Shown here piece after piece: positions 7,372 through 16,212 of a stretch of 43,158 nucleotides of DNA. Source of the stretch: an uncultured Ignavibacteriota bacterium (GTDB lineage Bacteria > Bacteroidota > Ignavibacteria > Tepidaquicellales > Tepidaquicellaceae); the NCBI GenBank assembly GCA_937915485.1, contig CALGII010000078.1, positions 1-43,158 on the forward strand, written 5' to 3'. The position numbers and the translations under genes are program-made. The notes under the pieces were generated by a model. That model had not been told where the DNA came from. It worked only from the letters and a program-made list of their open reading frames with translations, and searched no databases. The first letter of the stretch is position 1. Each line of letters starts with the position of its first letter.

Positions 7372-10300
7372 TTAGTAGTCAAGACCCAGAGAGAACATAT
7401 ACATCGGCGCGGAGAACTTCTGCAGGTTGTACTGCCAGGCAACATCCATCTTAACGGGGAATCCGAATAACACTATTCTTGTGCCGACGCCCGGCGCCAG
7501 AAGCAAATCATTCGAGATGATTTTTCCGCTCTCGCTTTTATTTATGAACTGAAGTTTCTTCGTGTCGTTCCAGGCGGAGCCCGCGTCAAGGAATATGCTG
7601 CCCATTATGTTCTGGAATCCGAGCGGCAACGCTCCGAGTATAAGATACCTGAAAATCGGGAACCGAAGTTCAAGGTTCATCAGCGCGTACTTGGAACCCG
7701 TTCTCGCGTTATAATTGAATCCTCTTAAAGGAGTAATGAGCGAAGCGAATACGAAATTATCTATGCTCTCTCCGAACGGGACTGTGCTGTTTTCGAAATC
7801 CCAATTTATCCAGTTTTCCGTTCCGCCAAGATAGAACTTCTGCGGGTTCTTTCCCAAACTTGTACCCCCCGAAATCCTCACGGCAAACGAATATCCTTCA
7901 CCGAGTTTGAAATATTTCCTGAAATCTCCTATCAGTGAATAAAATTCTGAACTCTGGCTTCCGAGGTAAGGTGATGCAAGGGCAGTGATATTGTATCTTA
8001 CGCCTTTTTCAGGAGCGAGGTATCCCCATAGCGAATTATCGTGAACGAAACTCAGAGACGGCACAGTTAAATACTTCCTCTGCAGGTCTTCAGTCTGGTC
8101 GTCGAGGTTCTCGCGCGTTATGCTCATTAGTGAAATACCCCCGTCGATTCTGTTGAAACGGTCGATTGGATACGACATGTTCACGTTTCCTCCAATCGTT
8201 CTGTACCTGTAGAGTTCGTTTCCCGAGCCTAGTCCTCTGTCGTAAAGTACGAATCTTGCCGTGTGATACATTTCGAATCCGTAGTCTATCCTTTTCGGCA
8301 GGTACTGATACGCGACAGCGTAATCACTGTTCTTCAAGTCAATAACCATCGATGTAAGAAGCGTTATCCTGTGATTGCCGAGCATATCGCTGAGCGCGAT
8401 TTGAGCGAGTCCCTGCACGCCGTAATAACTTGAGTAAATCGCGTTTCCGTAAACGAGGTCTGGAGAGAATTTTATCTTGTATTTGTTAACTCTGAATGAA
8501 CCGTCATCATTCGTGTTTCCCTTTATCTTAAAATTCTCGTTGCTCGAATAAATCGAATCGGTATTTAATATATCGCGCTTCCTTATATCGCCTATGTCTT
8601 TGAGTTTTATCTTAATGTCGCTGCCGTAAAGTTTAAGAGTGTCTGAACTTTTATTGTTGTTCAAAACCGTATCCCTGTTAAGAGCGACGTTAAGCGAATC
8701 CGCGCCAGTCGAATCCTGAGCGATATTCAGCGTATCGGAATGCTTCTTCGCCGAATCGAGTTTCGCGAGGTATTCAAGCCTCTGCGTTCTCTTCTTTTCA
8801 AATTGCGTGAGCGGAAGCGTGTCGTAATCGATTTTTCTGTCAAACGGATTGTCGAGTGAGAATATGTCGTATCCTCCTTCATTCAGGGATACGAATAAAA
8901 CTTTCTTGCCGTCTTTCGACAGAGATATCTGGTCAATTGAATTCAGTGAATTTGTAATCGGTCTCTCGGAATAATTTCCCGCTGAATCATACTGTCCGTA
9001 ATAGATGTTCGATATGCCGTTCCTGTCTGAAACGTATAGGATTTTCTTCCCGTCTTCTGAAAAGTTCACGTACTGATTCTTCACGTCGTATGAGTTCGTT
9101 ATCCTATCAATCTTTCCGGTCTCAACTTCGATTCTGTAAACGTCCTTATAATCAGGGTCGTGATTCCACATCTTGAAATTTTCCGGAATGCTCTCTTTGG
9201 TAACATACTGAGCCCTGTCTGATGAGAAATAAATGTGCTTGCCGTCAGGCGTCCAGGAAGGTATGTATTCTGAAAAAATGTCGTCTGTCAGATTCTTAAG
9301 TTTCCGCGTCTTGATGTCGTAAGTGTATAAGTCGGATTGGTGCGAATTTGTTCCGATGAATGCGATCTTGTCCGGGAAGGGTGACCATTTCACATAAGAA
9401 ATCGAATTCAGTTCAATCGGCAGTTTCGTTTCGTCTCCGGATTTTACGTCAATAATAAATATCGCATCTTTATCGCCCGACTTAACGCTGATAGCGATTT
9501 TCCTGCCGTCAGGCGACCAGGAAAGTCCCGGAGTCAGTACCTGAAGTTCTTCGAAATCGCTTGTTATGTTTCCGTCTATGATTTTGTCGAGTGTCAATCC
9601 CGTGTTGGCGTCCGCGAGATAAACAGCGAAGTAATCGCTCATGTTAGATATGTACGCGAATTTATCCCCCTTAGGAGAAATAACGGGAGATATGTTATAT
9701 GAGCCGCCGTTTTTTGTGTGGTCGGTCAGCATCTTCGCGAAGTCTTTTATGTCTTCGCGTATCGCGACTTCGGGGTAATGTTCTTTCTTGACTTCCCTTA
9801 ACCATTTTTCCGACAGTTTATCGAGCGGCATCTTGTAGGTTTCTTTGAATGCTTCTTCGATGTCGTTCAGCCCGCGGATGTTGCTCATCAGTTCGCCGAG
9901 TTTGTATTCGCCGTACTGGTCGTTAAGAAATGCGAAAAAACTCTGACCGCCTCTGTAGGCGAGATATCCGTCGTTGTAATCAATCGGCGGAAGGTAGTTG
10001 TTTAAAATCGCGTCTCGTATGAATATATCGGTGGCTTTGTCAAGCCCGTTCAGGCTTTGTATCTCAGCCATGCCCTCGTTGAACCATAGTGGAACGTTGA
10101 GCGAAATGTTTTTAGAAATAATATTCTGAATCGAGCCTCCGTAAAACATATCATTCAGAAAACCGTGCGTGAGTTCGTGATGTATTACGTGCCTGAACTG
10201 CTCATAGTTTCCTTCGAACGGAACGAGAACCCTGTTCTTGAACAGTTCCGTGACTCCGCCGACACCTTCGGGAAGGAATTCGTCTATCACGTTATTCTGC

Positions 10301-10608
10301 TGGAATTCATTATGCGAGTTAAAAACGATAATCGGTATTCTGTTGGAAAGATTGTAATCAAGGCTCTTCGATAATGATACGAGTGAACTCTCGGCTGTGA
10401 CTGCCGCGTACTGGGCGAGTTCGTATCCGCCTTGACTGAAATATACGTCAAAGTGTTTCGACTGTATGAACTGCCAGTTAAATTCCTTGTACTGTACTTT
10501 GTTCTTTCCGAACTGAGGATACAGGTTTCCTGCGCTGAAGAAAAACAATGATAGAATTGCTATGATGTAACCGAATCTGATTTTTTTTATATTGTTTCTC
10601 ATATACAT
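7372..10608 (-). CDS. Secreted HEXXH peptidase / WD40-like propeller / outer-membrane barrel protein
   Basis: A 1078-residue envelope protein with three parts. After a signal sequence (about 1-30), a peptidase-MA-like domain (about 45-280) carries HELTH at 144-148 and NEGMAE at 177-182, giving a complete gluzincin zinc site. Residues about 290-590 hold repeated propeller strands of the TolB/PD40 type (SPDGRKIAIS, TPDGKHIYFSSD, SEDGKKILYVSDR, SKDGKKVLFVS). After a charged linker, about 690-1078 resembles the C-terminal barrel of Omp85/BamA surface antigens, ending MYMFSLGLDY. It presumably sits in the outer membrane with peptidase and propeller in the periplasm or outside. Related proteins occur widely in Bacteroidota without a known role. 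It is monocistronic and divergent from an M16 peptidase operon. Confidence 0.75.
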   Translation of the reverse strand: MYMRNNIKKIRFGYIIAILSLFFFSAGNLYPQFGKNKVQYKEFNWQFIQSKHFDVYFSQGGYELAQYAAVTAESSLVSLSKSLDYNLSNRIPIIVFNSHNEFQQNNVIDEFLPEGVGGVTELFKNRVLVPFEGNYEQFRHVIHHELTHGFLNDMFYGGSIQNIISKNISLNVPLWFNEGMAEIQSLNGLDKATDIFIRDAILNNYLPPIDYNDGYLAYRGGQSFFAFLNDQYGEYKLGELMSNIRGLNDIEEAFKETYKMPLDKLSEKWLREVKKEHYPEVAIREDIKDFAKMLTDHTKNGGSYNISPVISPKGDKFAYISNMSDYFAVYLADANTGLTLDKIIDGNITSDFEELQVLTPGLSWSPDGRKIAISVKSGDKDAIFIIDVKSGDETKLPIELNSISYVKWSPFPDKIAFIGTNSHQSDLYTYDIKTRKLKNLTDDIFSEYIPSWTPDGKHIYFSSDRAQYVTKESIPENFKMWNHDPDYKDVYRIEVETGKIDRITNSYDVKNQYVNFSEDGKKILYVSDRNGISNIYYGQYDSAGNYSERPITNSLNSIDQISLSKDGKKVLFVSLNEGGYDIFSLDNPFDRKIDYDTLPLTQFEKKRTQRLEYLAKLDSAKKHSDTLNIAQDSTGADSLNVALNRDTVLNNNKSSDTLKLYGSDIKIKLKDIGDIRKRDILNTDSIYSSNENFKIKGNTNDDGSFRVNKYKIKFSPDLVYGNAIYSSYYGVQGLAQIALSDMLGNHRITLLTSMVIDLKNSDYAVAYQYLPKRIDYGFEMYHTARFVLYDRGLGSGNELYRYRTIGGNVNMSYPIDRFNRIDGGISLMSITRENLDDQTEDLQRKYLTVPSLSFVHDNSLWGYLAPEKGVRYNITALASPYLGSQSSEFYSLIGDFRKYFKLGEGYSFAVRISGGTSLGKNPQKFYLGGTENWINWDFENSTVPFGESIDNFVFASLITPLRGFNYNARTGSKYALMNLELRFPIFRYLILGALPLGFQNIMGSIFLDAGSAWNDTKKLQFINKSESGKIISNDLLLAPGVGTRIVLFGFPVKMDVAWQYNLQKFSAPMYMFSLGLDY

Positions 10609-10769
10609 TTTAATTTGATAACAGTATTTATCGAACCATAGAATCTTCCTTTTTGTTAATATCTTTTTTAATACTGATTATAATGCTATTTTGATTTAAT
10701 TTAATCAATTTAGCGAATTTTTTATACACAAAATATTTAAACTGATTAATTTCTTAATAAATTTCATAA
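10609..10769. promoter_or_regulatory. Divergent intergenic region with weak promoter candidates
   Basis: 161 bp of very AT-rich DNA between divergent genes. On the plus strand, TATTTTGA (10687-10694) fits TAnnTTGA but lacks a good -35 18 nt upstream. On the minus strand, TAAATTGA (10712-10705) fits the same box, also with a poor -35. I offer both only as candidates. Confidence 0.3.
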
Positions 10770-12032
10770 ATGATTGAATTCAGGGAACATACGCTTAAGA
10801 ACGGAATGCGACTCGTTATGAGCAGACAGAAGGTGATTCCAAATGTCATTATAAATACGAGTTTCCGGGTGGGCTCGAAAGATGAGGAGCCTGAAAAAAC
10901 CGGTATTTCGCATTTATTCGAACACCTGATGTTCACTGGTTCGGAAAATGTTCCGCAGGGCATGTTCGACGAAATTCTAAATGCGAACGGGGGAGAAAGC
11001 AATGCGTTCACGACGCAGGATTACACAAGTTACTATTTATCCATACCTTCGACAAGAATTGAACTCGGGATGTGGCTTGATTCGGACAGGATTGCTTCAT
11101 TTCCCGTAAATCAGGAAAGTCTTGAAATACAGAAAAAAGTCGTTCTCGAAGAAAAGAAGCAGGTTCACGATAATTCTCCGTTCGGCTCCCTCGAACCGGA
11201 AAGCCATAAGAGGTTATTTACTAAGAGCGGTTACCGCTGGCCGATAATCGGAGATGAAAAGCACGTCAAAAACTTTAAACTCGAGGACGTCAAAGATTTT
11301 TTTTACAGGTATTACGTTCCTTCCAATACTGTTCTTACCGTTGCCGGCGATATCGACTATGATGAAACGATAAGGCTCGCGGAAAAATATTACGGAGGGA
11401 TACCAGCGGTGAAAACTAACGGCAGACCCGTTTACGAGGAAGTTCCTCTCGATTCGGTTTCTGAAGATACGATAAAAGACAACATTGCGCTGCCCGCAAG
11501 GTTCTTGTTTTATCGTGTTCCCGAAGCGGGCTCGAAAGACTATTATGTGCTTAAACTCATAAGCGCCGCGCTTTCATCGGGCGAAAGTTCGAGAGTTTAC
11601 CGTTCCCTTGTTTCAGGAACAGGCACGGCGTCGGAGGCATACACTTTGGTGAGCGGAATGGAGCGGGCCAGCATTTTTTCCTTTAACTGTTTCCTGAGCG
11701 AAGGAAAGAATATCGCGGAGGCTTCCGCTATAATGGATGATATACTTGAAGACGTTTCCGAAAACGGATTGAAGGAAGAGGAAATAGTGAAATCAGTGAA
11801 TAAAGTCGAAACGTCATATTACTTTAAGATTCAAACGTCGCTTAGACTTGCCGAGAGTCTTTCTTATTATAAAATGTTCTTCGACGATTGCAGTATGATA
11901 AACAAGGAAGTGGAAAGATTCCGGATTTTTGACAACGAAACAATTAAGAAGTCGGCAAGACAACATCTGAATAAGGGTAACAGAGTGATACTTAATTACG
12001 TACCGAAAAGAAAGCGGGTCGGAAATGATTGA
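10770..12032 (+). CDS. M16 family zinc peptidase, catalytic member
   Basis: Inverzincin metallopeptidase related to mitochondrial processing peptidase beta and bacterial PqqL/YmxG. The inverted zinc motif HLFEH is at residues 48-52, and the downstream glutamate ligand lies in VVLEEKK (127 or 128). The 420 residues equal one M16 half-unit, so it should work with a partner half. The next gene overlaps by 8 nt and encodes that kind of partner. No signal peptide is apparent, which suggests a cytoplasmic enzyme. In bacteria such pairs degrade peptides or process small proteins; the substrate here is unknown. Confidence 0.9.
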   Translation: MIEFREHTLKNGMRLVMSRQKVIPNVIINTSFRVGSKDEEPEKTGISHLFEHLMFTGSENVPQGMFDEILNANGGESNAFTTQDYTSYYLSIPSTRIELGMWLDSDRIASFPVNQESLEIQKKVVLEEKKQVHDNSPFGSLEPESHKRLFTKSGYRWPIIGDEKHVKNFKLEDVKDFFYRYYVPSNTVLTVAGDIDYDETIRLAEKYYGGIPAVKTNGRPVYEEVPLDSVSEDTIKDNIALPARFLFYRVPEAGSKDYYVLKLISAALSSGESSRVYRSLVSGTGTASEAYTLVSGMERASIFSFNCFLSEGKNIAEASAIMDDILEDVSENGLKEEEIVKSVNKVETSYYFKIQTSLRLAESLSYYKMFFDDCSMINKEVERFRIFDNETIKKSARQHLNKGNRVILNYVPKRKRVGND

Positions 12033-13377
12033 CAGAAGCAGTATGCCGGCAATCGGCGGCTTAAAGGACGTTTTGTTTCCTCCGTTCAGGGAATACACGC
12101 ACGGCAGCGGACTGAAGTCTCTTTTCATTAAGGACAACAGGTTTCCTGTAATAACCTGCCGGCTGCTCGTTAAGTCAGGCTCGTATCGCGATTTTTTCAG
12201 AAAGGGAAAATCCGGGCTCGCCACCCTGACCGCTGAAATGCTGAATAAAGGTACCTTTAAAAAAAACAATGACGAAATTACAAGACTAATCGACTTCAAC
12301 GGAGCATTGATTTCGACGGGTGCGGGATATGATGCCTCATACATCTCATTCAGTTGCCTGAAGAAAAATTTCGATGTCATGTTCGGACTCGTATCCGAAC
12401 TGGTCGGAGAATCGGTTTTCCCCGAAGATGAATTGACTCAAAAAAGAAATCAGATTATAAGTTCTCTGATTTCGCTTCAGGATGAAGGGGCGTATCTCGC
12501 CGAGCGGGCTTTCTATTCCGCGCTTTATGAGGGAACGCCTTACGAAACAGACCCGGACGGGACTCCCGATTCTTTGAAGAATATTAAGCGGGATGATGTC
12601 GTCGAATTCAAGAACGAAAATTACGTGCCGTCAAACATGATACTCTGCGTGGTCGGCGACTTCGACGAGGACAAAGTAATAAAAGCGGCGGATAGGAATT
12701 TTACCGGAGGCGATATGAAGATTCCCGTTAACGGTTTTGAATTCCGGGGAAAACACCCTGGCAGACGTGTGTATATCGCTGAAAAGAAGGATGCCAAACA
12801 GGCAAGCCTGCACATCGGCCACGCCGGAATACACAGGGGACATCCGGATTTTGTAAAGACGATGTTTCTCAACGCGTTGTTCGGTGGAATGTTCACCTCC
12901 CGCATAAATAAAAATCTAAGGGAAGAAAAAGGGCTGACGTACGGCGCGCGTACTTCTTTCAATTGCCTGAAACATTCCGGCGATTTTTCGGTTGAAACTG
13001 AAGTGAACGGCGATAAATCAGGACTTGCCGTCAGGGAAATAATTAAGGAAATGAATGATATGAGGGAAAATCCTGTTTCGGATAAAGAACTTGAAAGCGC
13101 GAAAAGTTATATCTCTGGAAATTTTCCTCTTCAACTTGAAACATCGAACAGCGTTGCGGGGAAACTTCTTAGTCTTGAACTTTACGGCGCGAAAAAGGAT
13201 TTTTACGACCATTATCTGTCGACGATCAATTCGCTGACTGCCGATGACGTGACTGAAACGGCTCGGAAATACTTCAGACCCGATGAACTTATTATCGCGG
13301 CAGCGGGAAGCAGGTTGGATTTGGCGGAACAACTTAAAGAATTTGGCGATTCAGAATTTATAGATAAAGTAAAATGA
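12025..13377 (+). CDS. M16 family protein, non-catalytic partner
   Basis: Second M16 half-unit (450 residues). The position of HXXEH reads GLATLTAEML, so zinc ligands are missing and the subunit should be inactive. The substrate-binding Arg/Tyr element is kept (NLREEKGLTYGARTSF), as in alpha-type M16 partners that complete the active site of a catalytic subunit. It overlaps the preceding gene by 8 nt and the following MoxR gene by 4 nt (ATGA), implying translational coupling and a heterodimer with the upstream peptidase. Confidence 0.88.
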   Translation: MIDRSSMPAIGGLKDVLFPPFREYTHGSGLKSLFIKDNRFPVITCRLLVKSGSYRDFFRKGKSGLATLTAEMLNKGTFKKNNDEITRLIDFNGALISTGAGYDASYISFSCLKKNFDVMFGLVSELVGESVFPEDELTQKRNQIISSLISLQDEGAYLAERAFYSALYEGTPYETDPDGTPDSLKNIKRDDVVEFKNENYVPSNMILCVVGDFDEDKVIKAADRNFTGGDMKIPVNGFEFRGKHPGRRVYIAEKKDAKQASLHIGHAGIHRGHPDFVKTMFLNALFGGMFTSRINKNLREEKGLTYGARTSFNCLKHSGDFSVETEVNGDKSGLAVREIIKEMNDMRENPVSDKELESAKSYISGNFPLQLETSNSVAGKLLSLELYGAKKDFYDHYLSTINSLTADDVTETARKYFRPDELIIAAAGSRLDLAEQLKEFGDSEFIDKVK

Positions 13378-14363
13378 AAGATACAATTATGGACACGGCC
13401 GATGTCGAAGGAATCGGTAAACTCAGTTCGAAGTTCAAACAACTTGACGCGGAAATGAGCAAAATAATAGTCGGGCAGAAAAAAGTTCTGCGCGACATAG
13501 TAATTACCATATTGTCGAAAGGTCACTGCCGGCTTATAGGTGTGCCGGGCCTGGCTAAGACGCTTATCGTGAAGTCTTTTTCGGAAGCCCTCGATTTGAA
13601 ATTCAGCAGGATACAGTTCACTCCCGACCTTATGCCTTCCGACATCGTCGGAACGGAAATATTCGATACCGAAACAAACGGGGGAAAGAAATTCAAGTTC
13701 ATTAAAGGTCCCGTGTTTGCTAATATGATTCTCGCGGACGAAATAAACAGGACTCCTCCGAAAACCCAGTCAGCGCTGCTCGAAGCAATGCAGGAACACC
13801 GCGTGACGGCGGCAGGGATGAGTTACGTGCTCGATGAGCCTTTCTTCGTACTCGCGACGCAGAATCCTATCGAGCAGGAAGGCACTTATCCTCTGCCCGA
13901 AGCCCAGTTGGACAGGTTCATGTTCAACGTCAACCTCGGATATCCTTCAAAAGATGAAGAGGTTGAAATCGTAAAACGCACAACGGGAACTGCCCACGGC
14001 GAAATCGTACCGGTCTTTTCGAAAAACGAAATAATCGGATTTCAGGAACTTGTGAGGAAGGTGCCCGTTTCTGACGAAGTGCTTTCTTATATCGTGGAAA
14101 CTGTAAAGAAAACGAGACCCGAATCGGAGGATTCGCCCAAATTCGTGAAAGACTACATACGCTGGGGTGCAGGTCCGAGAGCCTCTCAGTATCTTACGCT
14201 GTCTGTAAAAGCGCTTGCCGCAATCGAGGGAAGGTTCACGCCTTCAAAGGACGATATTAAACTTGTTGCCGCGTCCGTGCTGCGCCACAGGCTGATATTG
14301 AATTTTAACGCCGAAGCCGATAACGTGAACGTAGACGAGATAATTAGCAGGATTTTCGCGTAA
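13374..14363 (+). CDS. MoxR-family AAA+ ATPase
   Basis: Chaperone-like AAA+ ATPase, 329 residues. Walker A is GVPGLAKT (56-63), Walker B ends in ADEINR (D122, E123), and the sensor region LATQNPIEQEGTYPLPEAQLDRF is typical of MoxR/RavA. MoxR proteins usually act with DUF58 or von Willebrand A domain proteins encoded directly downstream. Here no such gene follows: a 354-bp gap leads to the ribosomal cluster. Its start overlaps the stop of the non-catalytic M16 gene, so it is the last gene of the M16 operon. Confidence 0.92.
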   Translation: MKDTIMDTADVEGIGKLSSKFKQLDAEMSKIIVGQKKVLRDIVITILSKGHCRLIGVPGLAKTLIVKSFSEALDLKFSRIQFTPDLMPSDIVGTEIFDTETNGGKKFKFIKGPVFANMILADEINRTPPKTQSALLEAMQEHRVTAAGMSYVLDEPFFVLATQNPIEQEGTYPLPEAQLDRFMFNVNLGYPSKDEEVEIVKRTTGTAHGEIVPVFSKNEIIGFQELVRKVPVSDEVLSYIVETVKKTRPESEDSPKFVKDYIRWGAGPRASQYLTLSVKALAAIEGRFTPSKDDIKLVAASVLRHRLILNFNAEADNVNVDEIISRIFA

Positions 14364-14635
14364 AATACGCAATTTGTCCCGCTTACATTTGTTTGTTTTC
14401 AGGAGTTTTCTATGTTTAAAATGAAAACTCCTCGTACCTGAAAGTGTGTCGATTCTTGCATCTCTCTCCCGCTGTTTTCAAGACGAATGTACACGCCTGC
14501 ATAGCAAATAATTATTGTCGTGCGCGAAAAATATGCTTTAAAAAATCATTTATTTTTATTAATTTTACCGTTCGCAAAAATTTTGGCAATACATTCTCTG
14601 CGTTGTAAATCTAAAGAAATACAGCATTTCTTGTA
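14364..14635. other. Noncoding gap between moxR and rplB
   Basis: No convincing coding region is seen. A 10-bp stem with a 12-nt loop lies at 14401-14432 (aggagttttc and gaaaactcct) without a T-run. It may act in ending the upstream operon. The rest is unstructured by eye and becomes AT-rich toward the rplB promoter. Confidence 0.55.
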
Positions 14636-14666
14636 TTGACTTATTTTTAAAAAAATGCTAACTTGA
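14636..14666 (+). promoter_or_regulatory. Promoter of the ribosomal protein cluster (rplB)
   Basis: TTGAC at 14636-14640, 18 nt, then TAACTTGA at 14659-14666. The arrangement is the same as at the T9SS cargo gene (TTGAC, 18 nt, TATATTGA). It leaves a leader of about 45 nt before rplB and marks the cluster as starting at L2. Confidence 0.7.
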
Positions 14667-14717
14667 AGTTTGTATAATTTTTACGTATTCAAAAACGATA
14701 AACACTTGTTTTTATAA

Positions 14718-15539
14718 ATGGCATTAAGAAAGTTAAAACCCGTAACTCCGGCGACAAGATACTACTCGATTTCTTCCTTCGAAGAAATTACGAAGTCTAC
14801 GCCTGAGAAGTCATTGCTGGCTCCATTGAAGAAATCCGGCGGTAGAAATAACCACGGCAGGGTAACTTCGAGATTCAGAGGCGGCGGACACAAGAGAAGA
14901 TATAGAATTATTGATTTCAAGAGAGTGAGTTCAGAGGAAGCGAAGGTCATTGCGATAGAATATGATCCGAACAGAACCGCGCGCATAGCTCTTGTACAGT
15001 ATCCCGACGGAAAAAAATCGTACATAGTCGCTCCTGACGGAGTCAAGGTCGGAGAAATTATTCAGTCTTCCAACGAGGCTGAAATAAAGGCGGGCAACAC
15101 GATGCAGATTTCCGCGATACCCGTCGGTACGTTCATTCACAACATCGAACTGAAACCCGAGAAGGGCGCGCAACTCGTGAGAAGCGCGGGAACATCCGCT
15201 CAGATAGTCGCGAAAGATGAAAAGCATTGCCAGGTGAAACTGCCTTCGGGCGAAGTGAGAATGATAAAGAATGAATGCAAGGCGACAATCGGCGTTGTCA
15301 GCAACACTGACCACGAAAACATCAGCATCGGAAAAGCGGGACGCACGAGATGGATGGGCAGAAGGCCTCACGTCAGAGGTGTAGCGACGAACCCGATTGA
15401 CCACCCGATGGGCGGCGGCGAAGGTAAAACTTCGGGCGGCGGTCATCCTGTTAGTCCCTGGGGTCTGCCTGCAAAGGGTTATAAGACTAGAAAAAAGAAA
15501 AATCTTTCAGACAAATATATTGTTAAGAAAAGGAAATAA
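14718..15539 (+). CDS. rplB: 50S ribosomal protein L2
   Basis: Large-subunit protein near the peptidyl transferase centre. It has 273 residues, as in E. coli. The RNA-binding regions GGGHKRRYRIIDFKR and GRRPHVRGVATNP are present. The functionally important His229 is kept in DHPMGGGEG. The residue two after it is Met where E. coli has His; as I recall, Met is usual in Bacteroidota. First gene of the cluster, directly behind its own promoter, with no rplW upstream. rpsS starts 4 nt after its stop. Confidence 0.97.
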   Translation: MALRKLKPVTPATRYYSISSFEEITKSTPEKSLLAPLKKSGGRNNHGRVTSRFRGGGHKRRYRIIDFKRVSSEEAKVIAIEYDPNRTARIALVQYPDGKKSYIVAPDGVKVGEIIQSSNEAEIKAGNTMQISAIPVGTFIHNIELKPEKGAQLVRSAGTSAQIVAKDEKHCQVKLPSGEVRMIKNECKATIGVVSNTDHENISIGKAGRTRWMGRRPHVRGVATNPIDHPMGGGEGKTSGGGHPVSPWGLPAKGYKTRKKKNLSDKYIVKKRK

Positions 15540-15542
15540 ACA

Positions 15543-15833
15543 ATGTCCAGATCATTAAAGAAAGGTCCGTTTTTAGATTTTAAACTTCTCGATAAAGTCG
15601 ATAAGTTGAATGACAAGAAACAGAAGAAGGTAATCAAGACCTGGTCGAGAGCATGCACTATTACTCCGGATTTTATCGGACACACATTTGCCGTCCACAA
15701 CGGCAACAAGTTCATCCCGGTATTTGTAACTGAAAATATGGTCGGACATAAGTTAGGCGAGTTTTCGCATACGAGGACGTTTAGAGCCCATTCAGGACAA
15801 AGAAAAGAAGAAAAATCAGGAGGTGCAAAGTAA
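15543..15833 (+). CDS. rpsS: 30S ribosomal protein S19
   Basis: Small-subunit head protein near the A site. The MSRSLKKGPF opening and VGHKLGEFSHTRTFRAHSG are diagnostic. The 96 residues include a short Lys/Gly C-terminal tail. The stop is 1 nt before the rplV ATG, and the end of this gene carries the strong Shine-Dalgarno (ggaggt) used by rplV. Confidence 0.97.
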   Translation: MSRSLKKGPFLDFKLLDKVDKLNDKKQKKVIKTWSRACTITPDFIGHTFAVHNGNKFIPVFVTENMVGHKLGEFSHTRTFRAHSGQRKEEKSGGAK

Positions 15834-15834
15834 T

Positions 15835-16188
15835 ATGGAAGCAAAAGCGATAAAGAGATACATTCCTTCATCCCCCCGGAAAATGAGACTTCTCGTAGAT
15901 TTAATCAGAAATAAATCAATCGAAGACGGTGTGAACATACTGAAATTCTCGAAAAAACATTCTGCAAAAGTTATTGAAAATACTTTGATTTCCGCTTATT
16001 CGAACCTGATAAAGAAACTTGATACGGGCAGGCTGAACAGGAATGAGGTGCTCGTGAAGGAAGCGTTTGTTGACGGCGGTCCGGTGCTCAAAAGGATGCT
16101 TCCGGCTCCTCAGGGAAGAGCGTACAGGATAAGAAAACGCTCGGCTCATCTTACGATTATTGTGGAAAATATTGAACAAAAAAATTAA
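15835..16188 (+). CDS. rplV: 50S ribosomal protein L22
   Basis: Large-subunit protein lining the exit tunnel. PSSPRKMRLLVDLIR (about 10-24) starts the globular part, and LPAPQGRAYRIRKRSAHLTI forms the tunnel loop and final strand. I prefer ATG 15835 (117 residues) to the in-frame GTG four codons upstream because ggagg lies at the right distance from the ATG and homologues begin here. Confidence 0.95.
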   Translation: MEAKAIKRYIPSSPRKMRLLVDLIRNKSIEDGVNILKFSKKHSAKVIENTLISAYSNLIKKLDTGRLNRNEVLVKEAFVDGGPVLKRMLPAPQGRAYRIRKRSAHLTIIVENIEQKN

Positions 16189-16212
16189 TAAATTAAATTT
16201 TTAGGAGATTCT

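Noticed and set aside
14931..15446. 171-codon minus-strand open frame inside rplB
   Set aside because: Antisense to a universally conserved ribosomal protein gene; composition is that of a shadow frame.
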